From positions 248,001 through 312,000 of the forward strand of contig NZ_QLMJ01000008.1 of NCBI RefSeq assembly GCF_003259845.1: 64,000 bases of DNA, given 5' to 3'. This stretch comes from Actinoplanes lutulentus (GTDB taxonomy: Bacteria; Actinomycetota; Actinomycetes; Mycobacteriales; Micromonosporaceae). The notes under the pieces are model-generated. The model saw only the letters and a list, made by a program, of their open reading frames with translations. It did not search any database and was not told the DNA's origin. Each line of letters begins with the position of its first letter. The first letter of the stretch is position 1. Positions 1-8,083 of the stretch are shown here, piece by piece. A program made the translations under genes and the position numbers.

Positions 1-1442
1 GAAACCGCTTCGGCACGCTGCTCGATGTCGGCGGTGATGCGGGCGCGGCCGGCGCGTTTGCTCGCGTACAGAAGCTGGTCGGCGCGGTGCAGCAGCGCGT
101 GCGGACCCTCGCGGCCGTCCCAGCGGGCCAGGCCGGCCGAGAAGGTCTGCCGCTGCGGGGTGACGGCCAGCAGCCGATCGAGCACCCCGGTCGCCTCGGC
201 CGCCGTGCAACCGGAGAGCAGCATGCCGAACTCCTCGCCGCCGTACCGGGCCAGCACATCGCCGTCGCGGACCTGCTCACGCCAGGCAGCGGCGGCGGTG
301 GCCAGGAGTTCGTCGCCGGCCTGGTGGCCGTACGTGTCGTTGTACTTCTTGAAGTGGTCGAGGTCGATCAGGGCGACGAACAGCGGCTGGCCGGTGGCCG
401 CGCTGTCGGCGACCGCGGCGGTCAGGCGTTCGTCCCACTGGCGGCGGTTCGGCAGTCCGGTCAGCGCGTCGTGCTGGGCGAGTTGTGCCAGCCTGCGTGC
501 CTGGGTTTCGACACGGCGCAGCAGCCCCGCCATGCGTACGCCGACCAGCAGGAACAGGGTGACCGAGCAGATGCCGGTGGCGAGCCAGTTGTCACCGGAG
601 TGACCGGTGGCGCCCTGGTAGAGCCCGACGGCCGGCGGCAGCAGGAGGGTCACGATGAGCAGGATCAGCCGGGGCCGGACGAACGCCGGCGGCTGGGACA
701 GCGGCACGGTGAGCCGCCGCATCGACGGGTGCCACACCGCCGCCGCGGCCACGCTGTTGGCCAGCAACGACAGGACGTCGGTGGGCTGGCTCCGCCCCGG
801 CGACGCATCGTCGCCCATCACGAACAGGATGTCCGAGACCGCGGTCAGCAGCAGCGCCACCAGCAGCAACCGGTAACTCGCGGTCCGGGCGCCGGGTGTG
901 GTGACCAGCAGCGAGACGAGAACGAACAGCACGATGTCGCCGGCGGCGACCACGACCGCATCCGTTCTCTGACCCCACGGCAGCGTCGTGTCGGCGACGA
1001 CCGCATCCAGCATGAAGATCCAGTAGAGCAGTCCCAGGCTGGCCGCCACCAGGCCGGCGTCGATCAGCGCCGTGCGGTCGTGGGCCCGTGCGCGGCCGCG
1101 GATCAGTCCCACCAGCGCCCAGCACATCAGCGGATAGCCGGCCAGTTCCAGCGCGCCGCTGACCGGCGACGGCGGCGGATCGGACGTAGCCCGGTCGATG
1201 ACCGTGCTGGCAAGCCAGGCGGCCAGGCCGACGATGAAGGCGTACCAGGTCCCGGGTTGATCCGGCCGGTGGAAGCGAACGCCACCAACCACCGCGACGA
1301 CGCAGCTCGCGCCGATCAGGCCGTAGCCGGTTGCCTGCCACCCGGCACCCGCCGGCAGCAGTGTGTAGGCGAGGGTCGCGGCGATGCCGACGACCAGGCA
1401 CGTCTGCCACGCCGGCATGCCGCGAAGTCGACCGATCGGCAC
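1..1442 (-). CDS. Membrane-bound diguanylate cyclase (GGDEF), 3' end outside window
   Basis: Predicted to make cyclic di-GMP from two GTP at the inner face of the membrane. The reverse-strand translation has about 300 N-terminal residues with roughly eight hydrophobic segments. A GGDEF domain follows, beginning near 'DALTGLPNRR' and including 'LIDLDHFKKYND'. The active-site motif is YGGEEF (bases about 228-245), so catalysis looks possible. An RDGD sequence five residues before it fits the RxxD product-inhibition site. The frame is still open at base 1, so whatever follows 'ITADIEQRAEAV' is unseen, and an EAL domain cannot be excluded. The GTG at 1442 is used as start; ATG at 1418 is an alternative, and neither has a strong ribosome site. 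It lies 42 bp downstream of the PAS-GAF gene on the same strand, so co-transcription is likely. Confidence 0.9.
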   Translation of the reverse strand, partial: MPIGRLRGMPAWQTCLVVGIAATLAYTLLPAGAGWQATGYGLIGASCVVAVVGGVRFHRPDQPGTWYAFIVGLAAWLASTVIDRATSDPPPSPVSGALELAGYPLMCWALVGLIRGRARAHDRTALIDAGLVAASLGLLYWIFMLDAVVADTTLPWGQRTDAVVVAAGDIVLFVLVSLLVTTPGARTASYRLLLVALLLTAVSDILFVMGDDASPGRSQPTDVLSLLANSVAAAAVWHPSMRRLTVPLSQPPAFVRPRLILLIVTLLLPPAVGLYQGATGHSGDNWLATGICSVTLFLLVGVRMAGLLRRVETQARRLAQLAQHDALTGLPNRRQWDERLTAAVADSAATGQPLFVALIDLDHFKKYNDTYGHQAGDELLATAAAAWREQVRDGDVLARYGGEEFGMLLSGCTAAEATGVLDRLLAVTPQRQTFSAGLARWDGREGPHALLHRADQLLYASKRAGRARITADIEQRAEAV

Positions 1443-1484
1443 AATCCGCTCATCGGCACCCTCAGCCGCCGGCTGAGTGGGAGG

Positions 1485-2705
1485 TCAGCGGTTCAGATAG
1501 GCCGCGAGCCCACCGAGTTCCTCGCTGGCGATGAACACCGACCGCACGTTGATGATGGCCTCCTCGACATGGGACGGGCACCCCCATGCCGCGTCACCCC
1601 ACGAGTCCGCGATCTTGATCTCGGCCGGTGCGCTGCATCCGGCGCCGCCGCCGAGCTGGCAGCGTTCCGGATGCGGTTTCGCGGCCAGCGTGGCCGCCGC
1701 CGCGTCCATCTGAGCAGCGAGTTCCGCCGCCGCGGCCGCACGCTGCTCGGCCTCCGCGCGCAACTCCCGCTCGGCCCGCATCGCCTCCGCCAGGTCGTCG
1801 TGCGCGGCCCGCACCCGGGCCTCGGCGGCGCGTTCGGCCTGCTCACTGTGGTGGCGCTCAATGGCAAGAGCCGCCGTCCCGGCGAAAACCCGGGCCAGAG
1901 CGAGGTCACTTTCCTGGGGTACGCGCGGAACCCGGTGATACATCGCGAAGGTGCCCAGCAGACCGCCGTCACGGGCCAGGATCGGCGTCGACCAGCATGC
2001 GGCCAGTCCCGCCTGAACGGCCAGTTCCCGGAAGTCGTCCCAGAACGGGTCGGTACCGATGTCGGTGACGATGACCGGTTCCCGCCGGTGCGCGGCGGTC
2101 CCGCACGAGCCGACGCCGTCGCCGGTGGCGATCCCGTCGATGGCCTCGTTGTAGAACGCCGGCAGGCTGGGCGCGGCGCCGTGGCGCAGGTGAAGCCCAT
2201 CGGGATCGGCGAGCAGCACCGAGACCAGGACCTCCTGCGGCGCGAGTTCCTCGATGCTGCGGGCCATCCCGTCGAGCACGTCGGTCAGCGGTGCCTGCCG
2301 GGCGATCTGCTCCAGCAGGGCCCGGTGCTCGGCCATCAGGAGCTGGGCGTGCCGGATCTGGGTGGTTTCCACGCCGATGACGCAGATCCCCGGCACGTCG
2401 CGGCGCGGCTCGTAGGTGAAGTCGAAGAACGCCTCCCGCGCGCCCAGCTCGACGCGCACGTCACGGCCGGTGTACGCCTCACCGGTGGCGAGAACCTGGT
2501 CCATCAGCGCGATGAACCCCTGCTCGTCCAGGGTGGGCGCGAGCTGCGCGAGCGGGATCCCGGTCCGGCCCTGGTCGTCGCCGATGGCGGCGAAGAACGC
2601 CGGGTTCGCCGTCTCGACCAGGTGCGAGGGTCCTGAGAGAAGGGCGAACACGGCGGTGGACTGCCCGAACAGCGCCCGCTGATCCTCTGCCGGATCTGCC
2701 GTCAT
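1485..2705 (-). CDS. PAS-GAF sensor protein with cysteine-containing C-terminal tail
   Basis: Cytosolic sensor-like protein of 406 residues. Residues about 10-120 look like a PAS fold ('VETANPAFFAAIGDD', 'FFDFTYEPRRD'). Residues about 130-275 look like a GAF domain ('GVGSCGTAAHRREPVIVTDI', 'CWSTPILARDGGLLGTFAMY'). An Ala/Glu/Arg-rich coiled coil covers about 280-340. No kinase, GGDEF, phosphatase or HTH output domain follows. Instead there is a 60-residue tail with His345, Cys349, Cys357, Cys376 and His379, which I do not recognise. The gene lies just upstream of the diguanylate cyclase on the same strand, so it may feed that enzyme, but this is inference. Ligand unknown. Confidence is high for the PAS/GAF architecture and low for the role. 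Confidence 0.85.
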   Translation of the reverse strand: MTADPAEDQRALFGQSTAVFALLSGPSHLVETANPAFFAAIGDDQGRTGIPLAQLAPTLDEQGFIALMDQVLATGEAYTGRDVRVELGAREAFFDFTYEPRRDVPGICVIGVETTQIRHAQLLMAEHRALLEQIARQAPLTDVLDGMARSIEELAPQEVLVSVLLADPDGLHLRHGAAPSLPAFYNEAIDGIATGDGVGSCGTAAHRREPVIVTDIGTDPFWDDFRELAVQAGLAACWSTPILARDGGLLGTFAMYHRVPRVPQESDLALARVFAGTAALAIERHHSEQAERAAEARVRAAHDDLAEAMRAERELRAEAEQRAAAAAELAAQMDAAAATLAAKPHPERCQLGGGAGCSAPAEIKIADSWGDAAWGCPSHVEEAIINVRSVFIASEELGGLAAYLNR

Positions 2706-2749
2706 GGTGTGCTGCGCCCTCTCGCCTGCGGATGTGTGAAACCGTCAAC

Positions 2750-4003
2750 CTACGGGAGCGTGGCGGTACCCACTTCACGCGGCTCCGTAACCGGCGAGTT
2801 GTCCGGGTCGAGGGTGTTCTTGCGCAGGACGATGCTCGCCACCGCCGCGCAGGTGAAGAAGAACGCCATGCACGACGCCATCGTCAGCACGGTCTGGCTG
2901 CCGAGCAGGCCGGTCAGCGGGGTGGTCAGCGCGCCGGCCAGGAACGGCAGCCCGCCGCCGAACGCCGACGCGGTGCCCGCGGCACGACGGCCGGCGAACT
3001 GGGCGATCGCGCCGTTCGACGGCAGGTACATGCCGAGCCCGGCGGTCATCACGGCGAGGCAGACCCACACCACGGCCAGCGGCGGCCGGTGATCGGTGGC
3101 GACCAGCGAGGCGGCGAACAGCGCCAGCACCCCGGTCGTCTGCACGGCGATCGCGCATCGGCGCAGCACTACCGGTCCCGTACGCATGACCAGGAGCCGG
3201 AACGTCACGCTCGCGGTGACCATCGCGGTCGCGTTGGTCGCGAAGATGATCGTGTACATCGCGGTGCTGACGCCGAGGCCGTCCTGCAGCACGAACGACG
3301 ACCCGCCGATGTAGATGAAGAACCCGGCCGTGGTCATGCACTGGACCAGCACCGGAGAGGCGAAATGCCGGTCGCGCAGCAGGTCGGCGGCGCGCAGCCG
3401 CAGTTGCGCCAGGCCGCCGGGGTGGCGGCGCTCGGGCGGGAGGGTCTCCGGCAGTTTCAGGTACGCGGCGATCACCATGGCGGCACCGACCGCGGCCAGG
3501 AACCAGAACACGATGCGCCAGCTGCCGAACGTGACCAGCACACCACCGATGGCGGGCGCGATGACCGGCCCGATCAGCGACACCGACGACAGGGTGCCGA
3601 ACATCGCCGAGGCGGCCCGGCCTTTCCAGGCATCGTTGACCACGGCCCGGCCGACGGCCACGGCGGTTCCGGCGGCGATGCCCTGCACGGCGCGTTCGGC
3701 GACGAACAGCCAGTCGTTGGTGACCAGCGCACACAGCACGGACAGCACGGTGAACACCACCGACGCCGCGATGATCAGGCGGCGCCGGCCCCGGGAGTCA
3801 CTGACCGGCCCGGAGAGCAGCTGCCCGGCGGCCATGCCGACGATGAACGCCGTCATCGTCAGCTGCGCCATCGACGAGGTGGTGCCGAGGGTGGTCTGCA
3901 CGTCGGGCAGCGAGGCGATGTAGGTGTCGGTCGACAGGGTGCTGGTGCCGGTCACCAGCACCAGAGCCACCATGCTCGGCTTCCGTATTAAAGATGACAT
4001 CAC
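2750..4003 (-). CDS. MFS drug efflux transporter, Bcr/CflA-like (DHA1, 12 TM)
   Basis: Proton-driven exporter of the major facilitator superfamily, 417 residues, near the usual length for the DHA1 drug/H+ antiporter group. The N-terminal 'STDTYIASLPDVQTTLG' segment is the TM1 signature of Bcr/CflA proteins (D plus the xxxPxxP pattern). The loop between TM2 and TM3 has the MFS motif A form 'GPVSDSRGRRR'. About twelve hydrophobic segments are visible. The substrate cannot be told from sequence. The 5' end overlaps by 10 bp the start of a ROK-family fragment on the other strand. An intact divergent ROK repressor may once have controlled this pump, but what remains is too short to bind DNA. Confidence 0.88.
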   Translation of the reverse strand: MMSSLIRKPSMVALVLVTGTSTLSTDTYIASLPDVQTTLGTTSSMAQLTMTAFIVGMAAGQLLSGPVSDSRGRRRLIIAASVVFTVLSVLCALVTNDWLFVAERAVQGIAAGTAVAVGRAVVNDAWKGRAASAMFGTLSSVSLIGPVIAPAIGGVLVTFGSWRIVFWFLAAVGAAMVIAAYLKLPETLPPERRHPGGLAQLRLRAADLLRDRHFASPVLVQCMTTAGFFIYIGGSSFVLQDGLGVSTAMYTIIFATNATAMVTASVTFRLLVMRTGPVVLRRCAIAVQTTGVLALFAASLVATDHRPPLAVVWVCLAVMTAGLGMYLPSNGAIAQFAGRRAAGTASAFGGGLPFLAGALTTPLTGLLGSQTVLTMASCMAFFFTCAAVASIVLRKNTLDPDNSPVTEPREVGTATLP

Positions 4004-4371
4004 TCAAACTTTCCGTCGGATCCCGTCCCAGTCTCCAGCTCAGCAACGTGCCCGCAGCACGGGGTTACGGTGACTTCCTGGAAATGGGAACCGACGAAGC
4101 GTCGCGGATCTTGCATGACATCGGGCGGGCGCTCGGCCGGCCGCTGGCGCACCTGTGCACCTTCCTCGACCCGGAACGCGTCATCGCCGACACCACCATC
4201 GGTCCCGCCATCGAACCGATCGTGGCCGGCATCCGCGAGGCCTTCACCACGCACGCGCCCCCGGTGATCGCCCGCGACGTGACGATCAGCCTCAGCCGGC
4301 TCGGCGGCGCTGCCGAGCTACGCGGCGCGCTGGAGCTGCCCCGCGAGGCAGCCCGCCGCCCGTCCGTCTGA
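3994..4371 (+). pseudogene. ROK-family regulator/sugar kinase fragment (C-terminal part only)
   Basis: An open frame of 125 codons whose residues about 25-125 match the C-terminal end of ROK (repressor, ORF, kinase) proteins. The helix 'DIGRALGRPLAHLCTFLDPE' corresponds to the ROK stretch that usually reads like 'AGRxLGxxLAxLxNLLNPE'. It is followed by a strand, an 'IREAFTTHAPPVIARDV' helix and a C-terminal AxxxGA-like segment. The N-terminal winged helix, ATP motif DxGxT and zinc motif of intact ROK proteins (about 300-400 residues) are absent. The first ~20 codons look unrelated. I read it as the decayed 3' end of a larger gene. A functional small protein is possible but unlikely. Confidence 0.6.
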
Positions 4372-4389
4372 AGCCTGTCGTTCCGTGCG

Positions 4390-4575
4390 TCAGATAGCGG
4401 CCATCAGCGACGTGATCAGCGCCTCGATGTCCTTGCGGAGGTTCGTCACGGCGAGAATGAGCCCACCGGCGATCAACGCTGCGAGCAGCGAGTACTCAAC
4501 AGCCGTCGCACCCTCGTCCGACTTGTGCGCGGCGCGGATGTACGAGACCAGCATGCCGATGAACTCCACGATCAA
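4390..4575 (-). CDS. Flp/Fap-type pilin, copy A
   Basis: Small type IVb pilin of 61 residues, the size of Flp pilins assembled by Tad systems. After a short basic leader the sequence reads EG|ATAVEYSLLAALIAGG. The Gly, the Glu at +5 and the Tyr at +6 form the class III prepilin peptidase site of the Flp family. The hydrophobic helix that follows forms the pilus core. It is nearly identical to copy B, differing in the last dozen residues (EALITSLMAAI against EAMITNLMAAI). No Tad ATPase, TadV peptidase or RcpC/TadZ gene is in the window, so assembly genes must be elsewhere. Confidence 0.9.
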   Translation of the reverse strand: MIVEFIGMLVSYIRAAHKSDEGATAVEYSLLAALIAGGLILAVTNLRKDIEALITSLMAAI

Positions 4576-4712
4576 TCCCCCAGGTTCTCGCAGGCCGTCC
4601 GGCTTGGCGGCCTTGCGTCAGACTTATCGGACCGCACAGCCACTCGTCTGATAGCCAACCGGTTGCCCCGGGTTGCGGATCAGCTACCGACCGCAGAATC
4701 CTGGAAACAGAC

Positions 4713-4746
4713 GATCCGCGAACCCTTGGACAAGGATTCGCGGATC
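4713..4746. terminator. Strong hairpin between the two pilin genes
   Basis: Two 16-base arms (4713-4728 and 4731-4746) pair at 15 of 16 positions around a two-base centre. The hairpin lies 31 bp beyond the stop codon of pilin copy B in the direction of transcription and before the leader of copy A. It has no long T tract on either side. It may terminate or attenuate transcription between the copies, or stabilise the copy B message. It is outside the duplicated segment. Confidence 0.6.
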
Positions 4747-4777
4747 AGGTCCAGCTCGCTATATATGTCGAAGTCCG

Positions 4778-4963
4778 TCAGATGGCGGCCATCAGGTTCG
4801 TGATCATCGCCTCGATGTCCTTACGAAGGTTCGTCACCGCGAGAATGAGCCCACCGGCGATCAACGCCGCGAGCAGCGAGTACTCAACAGCCGTCGCACC
4901 CTCGTCCGACTTGTGCGCCGCGCGGATGTACGAGACCAGCATGCCGATGAACTCCACGATCAA
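4778..4963 (-). CDS. Flp/Fap-type pilin, copy B (upstream copy)
   Basis: 61-residue Flp pilin with the same start, leader, processing site (G|ATAVEY) and hydrophobic helix as copy A. The changes are in the C-terminal end (AMITNLMAAI). On the transcribed strand it comes first, about 200 bp upstream of copy A, with the hairpin at 4713-4746 between them. The 5' flank repeats that of copy A almost base for base, so each copy probably has its own promoter and ribosome site. Having two pilins that differ at the exposed end is compatible with major/minor subunits or simply a recent duplication. Confidence 0.9.
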   Translation of the reverse strand: MIVEFIGMLVSYIRAAHKSDEGATAVEYSLLAALIAGGLILAVTNLRKDIEAMITNLMAAI

Positions 4964-5212
4964 TCCCCCAGGTTCTCGCAGGCCGTCCGGCTTGGCGGCC
5001 TTGCGTCAGACCTATCGGACCCCCGAGCCCCTGGTCTGATAGCCAACCGGTTGCCCCCGGTTGCGAATCAGCTGCCACCTCGCGGTGCGAGATCCGGCGC
5101 CGGCTCCCTTGTCGGTACGCCCAAAGCCTGCTGATCTTGGCGGCATCGTGATCTGGTGAACCCGCGGTTGTTCGGTGTCTGTCCCCTCGTGGACAGCGCA
5201 CTCGATCCGCCG

Positions 5213-5830
5213 TCACGGAAGGCTCGGCAAGGCCGCCAGAACGTCGTCGAAGGCACCGGCATCACACCGGTTGTCTCTCGGCCGTGGCAACTCGTCAGGC
5301 AGACCCGCAGCGGGCAACTCCCACCAGACGTGAGCGGCGCCGACCCGCTCGACGGCCTGATACCACTGCCGCAGCGGCTCGATCAGCCGGACATGAAGGT
5401 CGAAGTTGCGCCGACGCCGGCCAGGGTCCGTGTCACGACGCCGCCGGAGTTCCCCCTCCGCAGGCACGGAGACCAGCACAAGATCCGCAAACCCGAGCCG
5501 TCCCGCCGCCACGGCCGCGCGATGAGCAGCGACCTCGGCCTGCCAGTGCGGCTCGGACACCATGCCGATCCGGGCGAGCGACCAGGCATAGTGCAGCTTC
5601 AGCGGATCGTCGTCACAGACCGCCAGCCCACCACGCCGCTCCTGCCGCTCAGCCTCCCGCCACCGCCGTGCGTTGACCTCGCACCAGAACGCGGCCTGTT
5701 CGGCAGGCTCCGGTCCCGGCAGATCGTCGCTGCCCGGACCGTACTCAGGCACCGTGTCCTCCGGAAAGTGCCGCCGACACCACGTCGTCTTCCCGGCAGC
5801 GCTCGGCCCGGTCACCACCACGATCACCAC
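5213..5830 (-). CDS. P-loop NTPase, small kinase-like ATP-binding protein
   Basis: 205-residue protein starting 'MVIVVVTGPSAAGKTTW', with a Walker A motif GPSAAGKT at residues 8-15, as in small nucleoside/sugar kinase-like or AAA-type P-loop proteins. A later strand 'FADLVLVSV' may carry the Walker B segment. A basic stretch 'RRRRDTDPGRRRRNFD' could be a lid region. No family-specific motif names the substrate. The gene is isolated, with 250 bp of pilin leader on one side and a 283-bp poorly coding stretch on the other. Coding is supported by the motif at the right distance from the start and by an uninterrupted frame. Function unknown beyond ATP/GTP binding. Confidence 0.75.
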   Translation of the reverse strand: MVIVVVTGPSAAGKTTWCRRHFPEDTVPEYGPGSDDLPGPEPAEQAAFWCEVNARRWREAERQERRGGLAVCDDDPLKLHYAWSLARIGMVSEPHWQAEVAAHRAAVAAGRLGFADLVLVSVPAEGELRRRRDTDPGRRRRNFDLHVRLIEPLRQWYQAVERVGAAHVWWELPAAGLPDELPRPRDNRCDAGAFDDVLAALPSLP

Positions 5831-6113
5831 ACCGTTCTACCGCACGCCGCGCACATTTCCGCCGCAGGCTTCTCGTGGAGAACCGCACGCCGACGGCGTT
5901 CGTCACCCACCAGCCGACCGCCTCAACCCTGTCCCATAGCCAGCGGATGATCTAGTGCCGCGGTGCTGAGCGCCTCCGTCGCGGTCGTCGGACCGCAACG
6001 CATCCGAGTGCTGCGCCTCGGCGTGCCGTTGCTGCTCGCGCTGGATGAACAGCACCAGGTCGCCGTGATCGGCCACAACGGCCGCCAAGAAGGGACCGCC
6101 ATCCGTCGAAGAC
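5831..6113. other. Intergenic stretch with a doubtful short reverse-strand frame
   Basis: No convincing gene. On the reverse strand an open frame (5903-6088, TTG start) reads 'AAVVADHGDLVLFIQ' and then becomes low-complexity. It begins just after the stop of the next gene and could be a decayed coding remnant, but it has no ribosome site and no family match I recognise. Confidence 0.3.
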
Positions 6114-6473
6114 TTACCCGCTCAGCTCGTTTTCGAGAGCCGCAGCCCGGCGCTCCAAGTCCGCCGCGATGCCGTCCCAATCCGGGCCATGCATCCAGAG
6201 GCTTAGTGCGGCCTCTCGCATCAATGCCGGATCATCAGGCCGCTGGAGAAGCACGAGCCGATAGGCCAGGTTGCGTACCCACACCGGAAGGAGCCCGTCA
6301 GCCACGTTCGGACACAACTCGTGCAGCATCGCCAGGATGTCCTCCGCGTCGGCGAAGGTCAGCGTCTCGATGAAGTACCGATCTTCGTAATCCAACGAAC
6401 ATCGCGGCACAACAGCAGGCCGGTACTCGTCGCCATAGCGGCATCGGGCGTGTTCCGTGAGCGTGCTGTGCAT
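6114..6473 (-). CDS. Hypothetical protein, 119 residues
   Basis: Soluble acidic protein without signal peptide or membrane helix, starting 'MHSTLTEHARCRYGDEY'. The middle ('DYEDRYFIETLTFADAEDILAMLHEL') and the helix-rich C-terminal half ('WVRNLAYRLVLLQRPDDPALMREAALSLWMHGPDWD') look like a real folded protein rather than a shadow frame. I do not recognise a family. Its neighbours are equally obscure, and nothing suggests a pathway. The start at 6473 is the first ATG after the upstream spacer. Confidence 0.6.
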   Translation of the reverse strand: MHSTLTEHARCRYGDEYRPAVVPRCSLDYEDRYFIETLTFADAEDILAMLHELCPNVADGLLPVWVRNLAYRLVLLQRPDDPALMREAALSLWMHGPDWDGIAADLERRAAALENELSG

Positions 6474-6654
6474 GCCGTGGACCTTAAACAGGGCTTACCG
6501 ACAAATGCGTCGGCGGGGCAGCCCGAAAGGCGACAGAAGGCGACCTCAGGCAGAAGGCACGGCGCAAACGGTCGACCCGGCCCCGATGTTGTGACTTTGC
6601 GCCGTCACTCCAACCAGAAACGCACTAGATCGCGTCGCAGTTCTGGAAGTCCGA

Positions 6655-7408
6655 TCAAAGCTCGCCGTCGGCGAGCTCGCGCTGCGTGCCATCGGGCATC
6701 ATCCGGTAGCGGCGCGCCGGTCTCATCATCGCCACGAGCTGCGTCATCCTGGCATCGCGTTCGGCCTGTTCCCTGCCGGTCGGGTCGGCGACCCGGAAAC
6801 CGTGCATGTGAACGTCGAACGGATCGATGTCGCCGGGTTCGGGACGACCTTCGAGAATGAACCCGAAGAGTGCACGCAGGGCCTGCCCACCCAATTCCAG
6901 CGGGTGGAACGGAAGAGGGTACGGATTCCTCGGAGAGAAACGGCTCGACCGGATGCTCGCCGGCCCAGTACGGCAACTCGAAGTCGTACGGCTCGCCGAT
7001 GTTCTCCCCGACGCCGGCATCCGGCGAAAGGCTGAGCGAGCGGATGAGCTCACCGTTCTCCCATACCGCGAAAGCAAACCAGTCAGAGCTCGAGTGCATC
7101 GCGTGCATGATGATCCGCCGGCCCGCTCCAGCCTGAAGCAGCCGGGCCGGCAGTCGTGATGGGAGATCGCAGACGAGCCGCCGATCGCAGAACAATTCGG
7201 CACCGGCCACCACGGCCACGTAACTGGTGTCGTCCGGCGGATAGCTGTAGTCACCGACGGAGCCCTCGCCGATCGGTGTCACCTCGTAGTCAGGATGCAG
7301 CTCACGCACCAGGCCGATGACTTCTGCCGAGTCCGGCCGGGCTACTCCGCGCAGGGCCGGCCGCAGATCGCCGTCGGTGAAAGCCAGCAGTGCGGTCTTC
7401 GCGCCCAT
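6655..7408 (-). pseudogene. DUF6928-like protein, interrupted by a frameshift
   Basis: Starts 'MGAKTALLAFTDGDLRPALRG', which I recognise as the opening of the actinobacterial DUF6928 group (role unknown). The frame beginning at 7408 reads normally through 'EPYDFELPYWAGEHPVEP' and then turns into Arg-rich nonsense near base 6920. The other reverse frame continues the expected protein with 'PYPLPFHPLELGGQALRALF', 'GFILEGRPEPGDID' and 'RRYRMMPDGTQRELADGEL', stopping at 6655. Joining the two frames gives a protein of about 250 residues, the family length. A one-base change near 6905-6935 therefore breaks the gene, either truly or through a sequencing error. Confidence 0.75.
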
Positions 7409-7489
7409 CTGTTCCTACCTCCAGCACGCGTCACCAGCGAGATCCGATAATGACTGGCGTGCCGACCGCCCAGCGCGTCAGGGTGGGGC

Positions 7490-8017
7490 GTGATCACCAT
7501 TCAGCGGGTACGCGTCCGGTGGGGCGCGGCGGCGCGCGGGGCGCAGCACGCGAACGCCCGCCGTGGCCTGTCCCGTCCGGCGGCCCTTCCGTCGTTCATG
7601 CCGGCCGACGACGTGGTGATCCACGAGGTACTGGCTGATGAGGCAACCCGCTACACGCCCCACGACCAGGTAATCAGCGGCGGAACGGATCGAGCCCGTG
7701 ACCTCGGCCTGTGGCTGTCGTCAAAGGAATCGGCGCTGGTCGTCGACCGGTTGCCGGGCCATGCCGCATATCCGCGGCAGAGCGGCCCGGCACGCCTCTT
7801 CACACTCCTGCCCGGGCAGATCGGCCGCTATCGCGCGAACTTCCGGTACTGGTTCACCACCTGCCCCTGCAATCCGAGCTGGTACTACGAGGACTGGCAC
7901 GTACTCATCGCCAACGGCGCGATGGAGACCGAGGAGTTCATCTCACGCGAGCCGGACCAGGACGCCGACCATCGAGTCCATCTCTACGGCGGATCGAGAC
8001 GGCCGGCCCGGCGGTAA
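7490..8017 (+). CDS. Hypothetical protein, 175 residues
   Basis: GTG start with a purine-rich 'GGTGGGG' just upstream. The first ~35 residues are Arg/Ala-rich and may include a too-early start. The rest ('DDVVIHEVLADEATRYTPHD', 'YWFTTCPCNPSWYYEDWHVL') has normal protein composition with aromatic residues and a CPC motif. No family recognised. It lies 67 bp before the Ntn hydrolase on the same strand and may share its promoter. No signal peptide or membrane helix. Confidence 0.55.
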   Translation: MITIQRVRVRWGAAARGAQHANARRGLSRPAALPSFMPADDVVIHEVLADEATRYTPHDQVISGGTDRARDLGLWLSSKESALVVDRLPGHAAYPRQSGPARLFTLLPGQIGRYRANFRYWFTTCPCNPSWYYEDWHVLIANGAMETEEFISREPDQDADHRVHLYGGSRRPARR

Positions 8018-8083
8018 GCGAATGCCCGACGTGCACCAAAGTCGATGGTTGGCACGGGCTCGCCCGCCATGAAGAGTGTTCTC

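Larger units (their letters stand above)
4387..5078. repeat. Tandem duplication carrying the pilin genes (about 300 bp, offset 388 bp)
   Basis: The segment about 4387-4690 recurs at about 4775-5078. Both copies contain the pilin gene and roughly 115 bp of its 5' flank, including identical blocks such as 'gatagccaaccggttgccc'. Differences are scattered substitutions without frame damage. The 84 bp between the copies is unique and holds the hairpin. Because regulatory sequence was copied with the gene, both copies can be expressed. Confidence 0.85.

Noticed and set aside
87..2636. Forward-strand open frame of about 850 codons
   Set aside because: It is Arg/Gly/Gln-rich and runs antisense to the cyclase and PAS-GAF genes, whose translations show clear domains. 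It is a GC-rich shadow.
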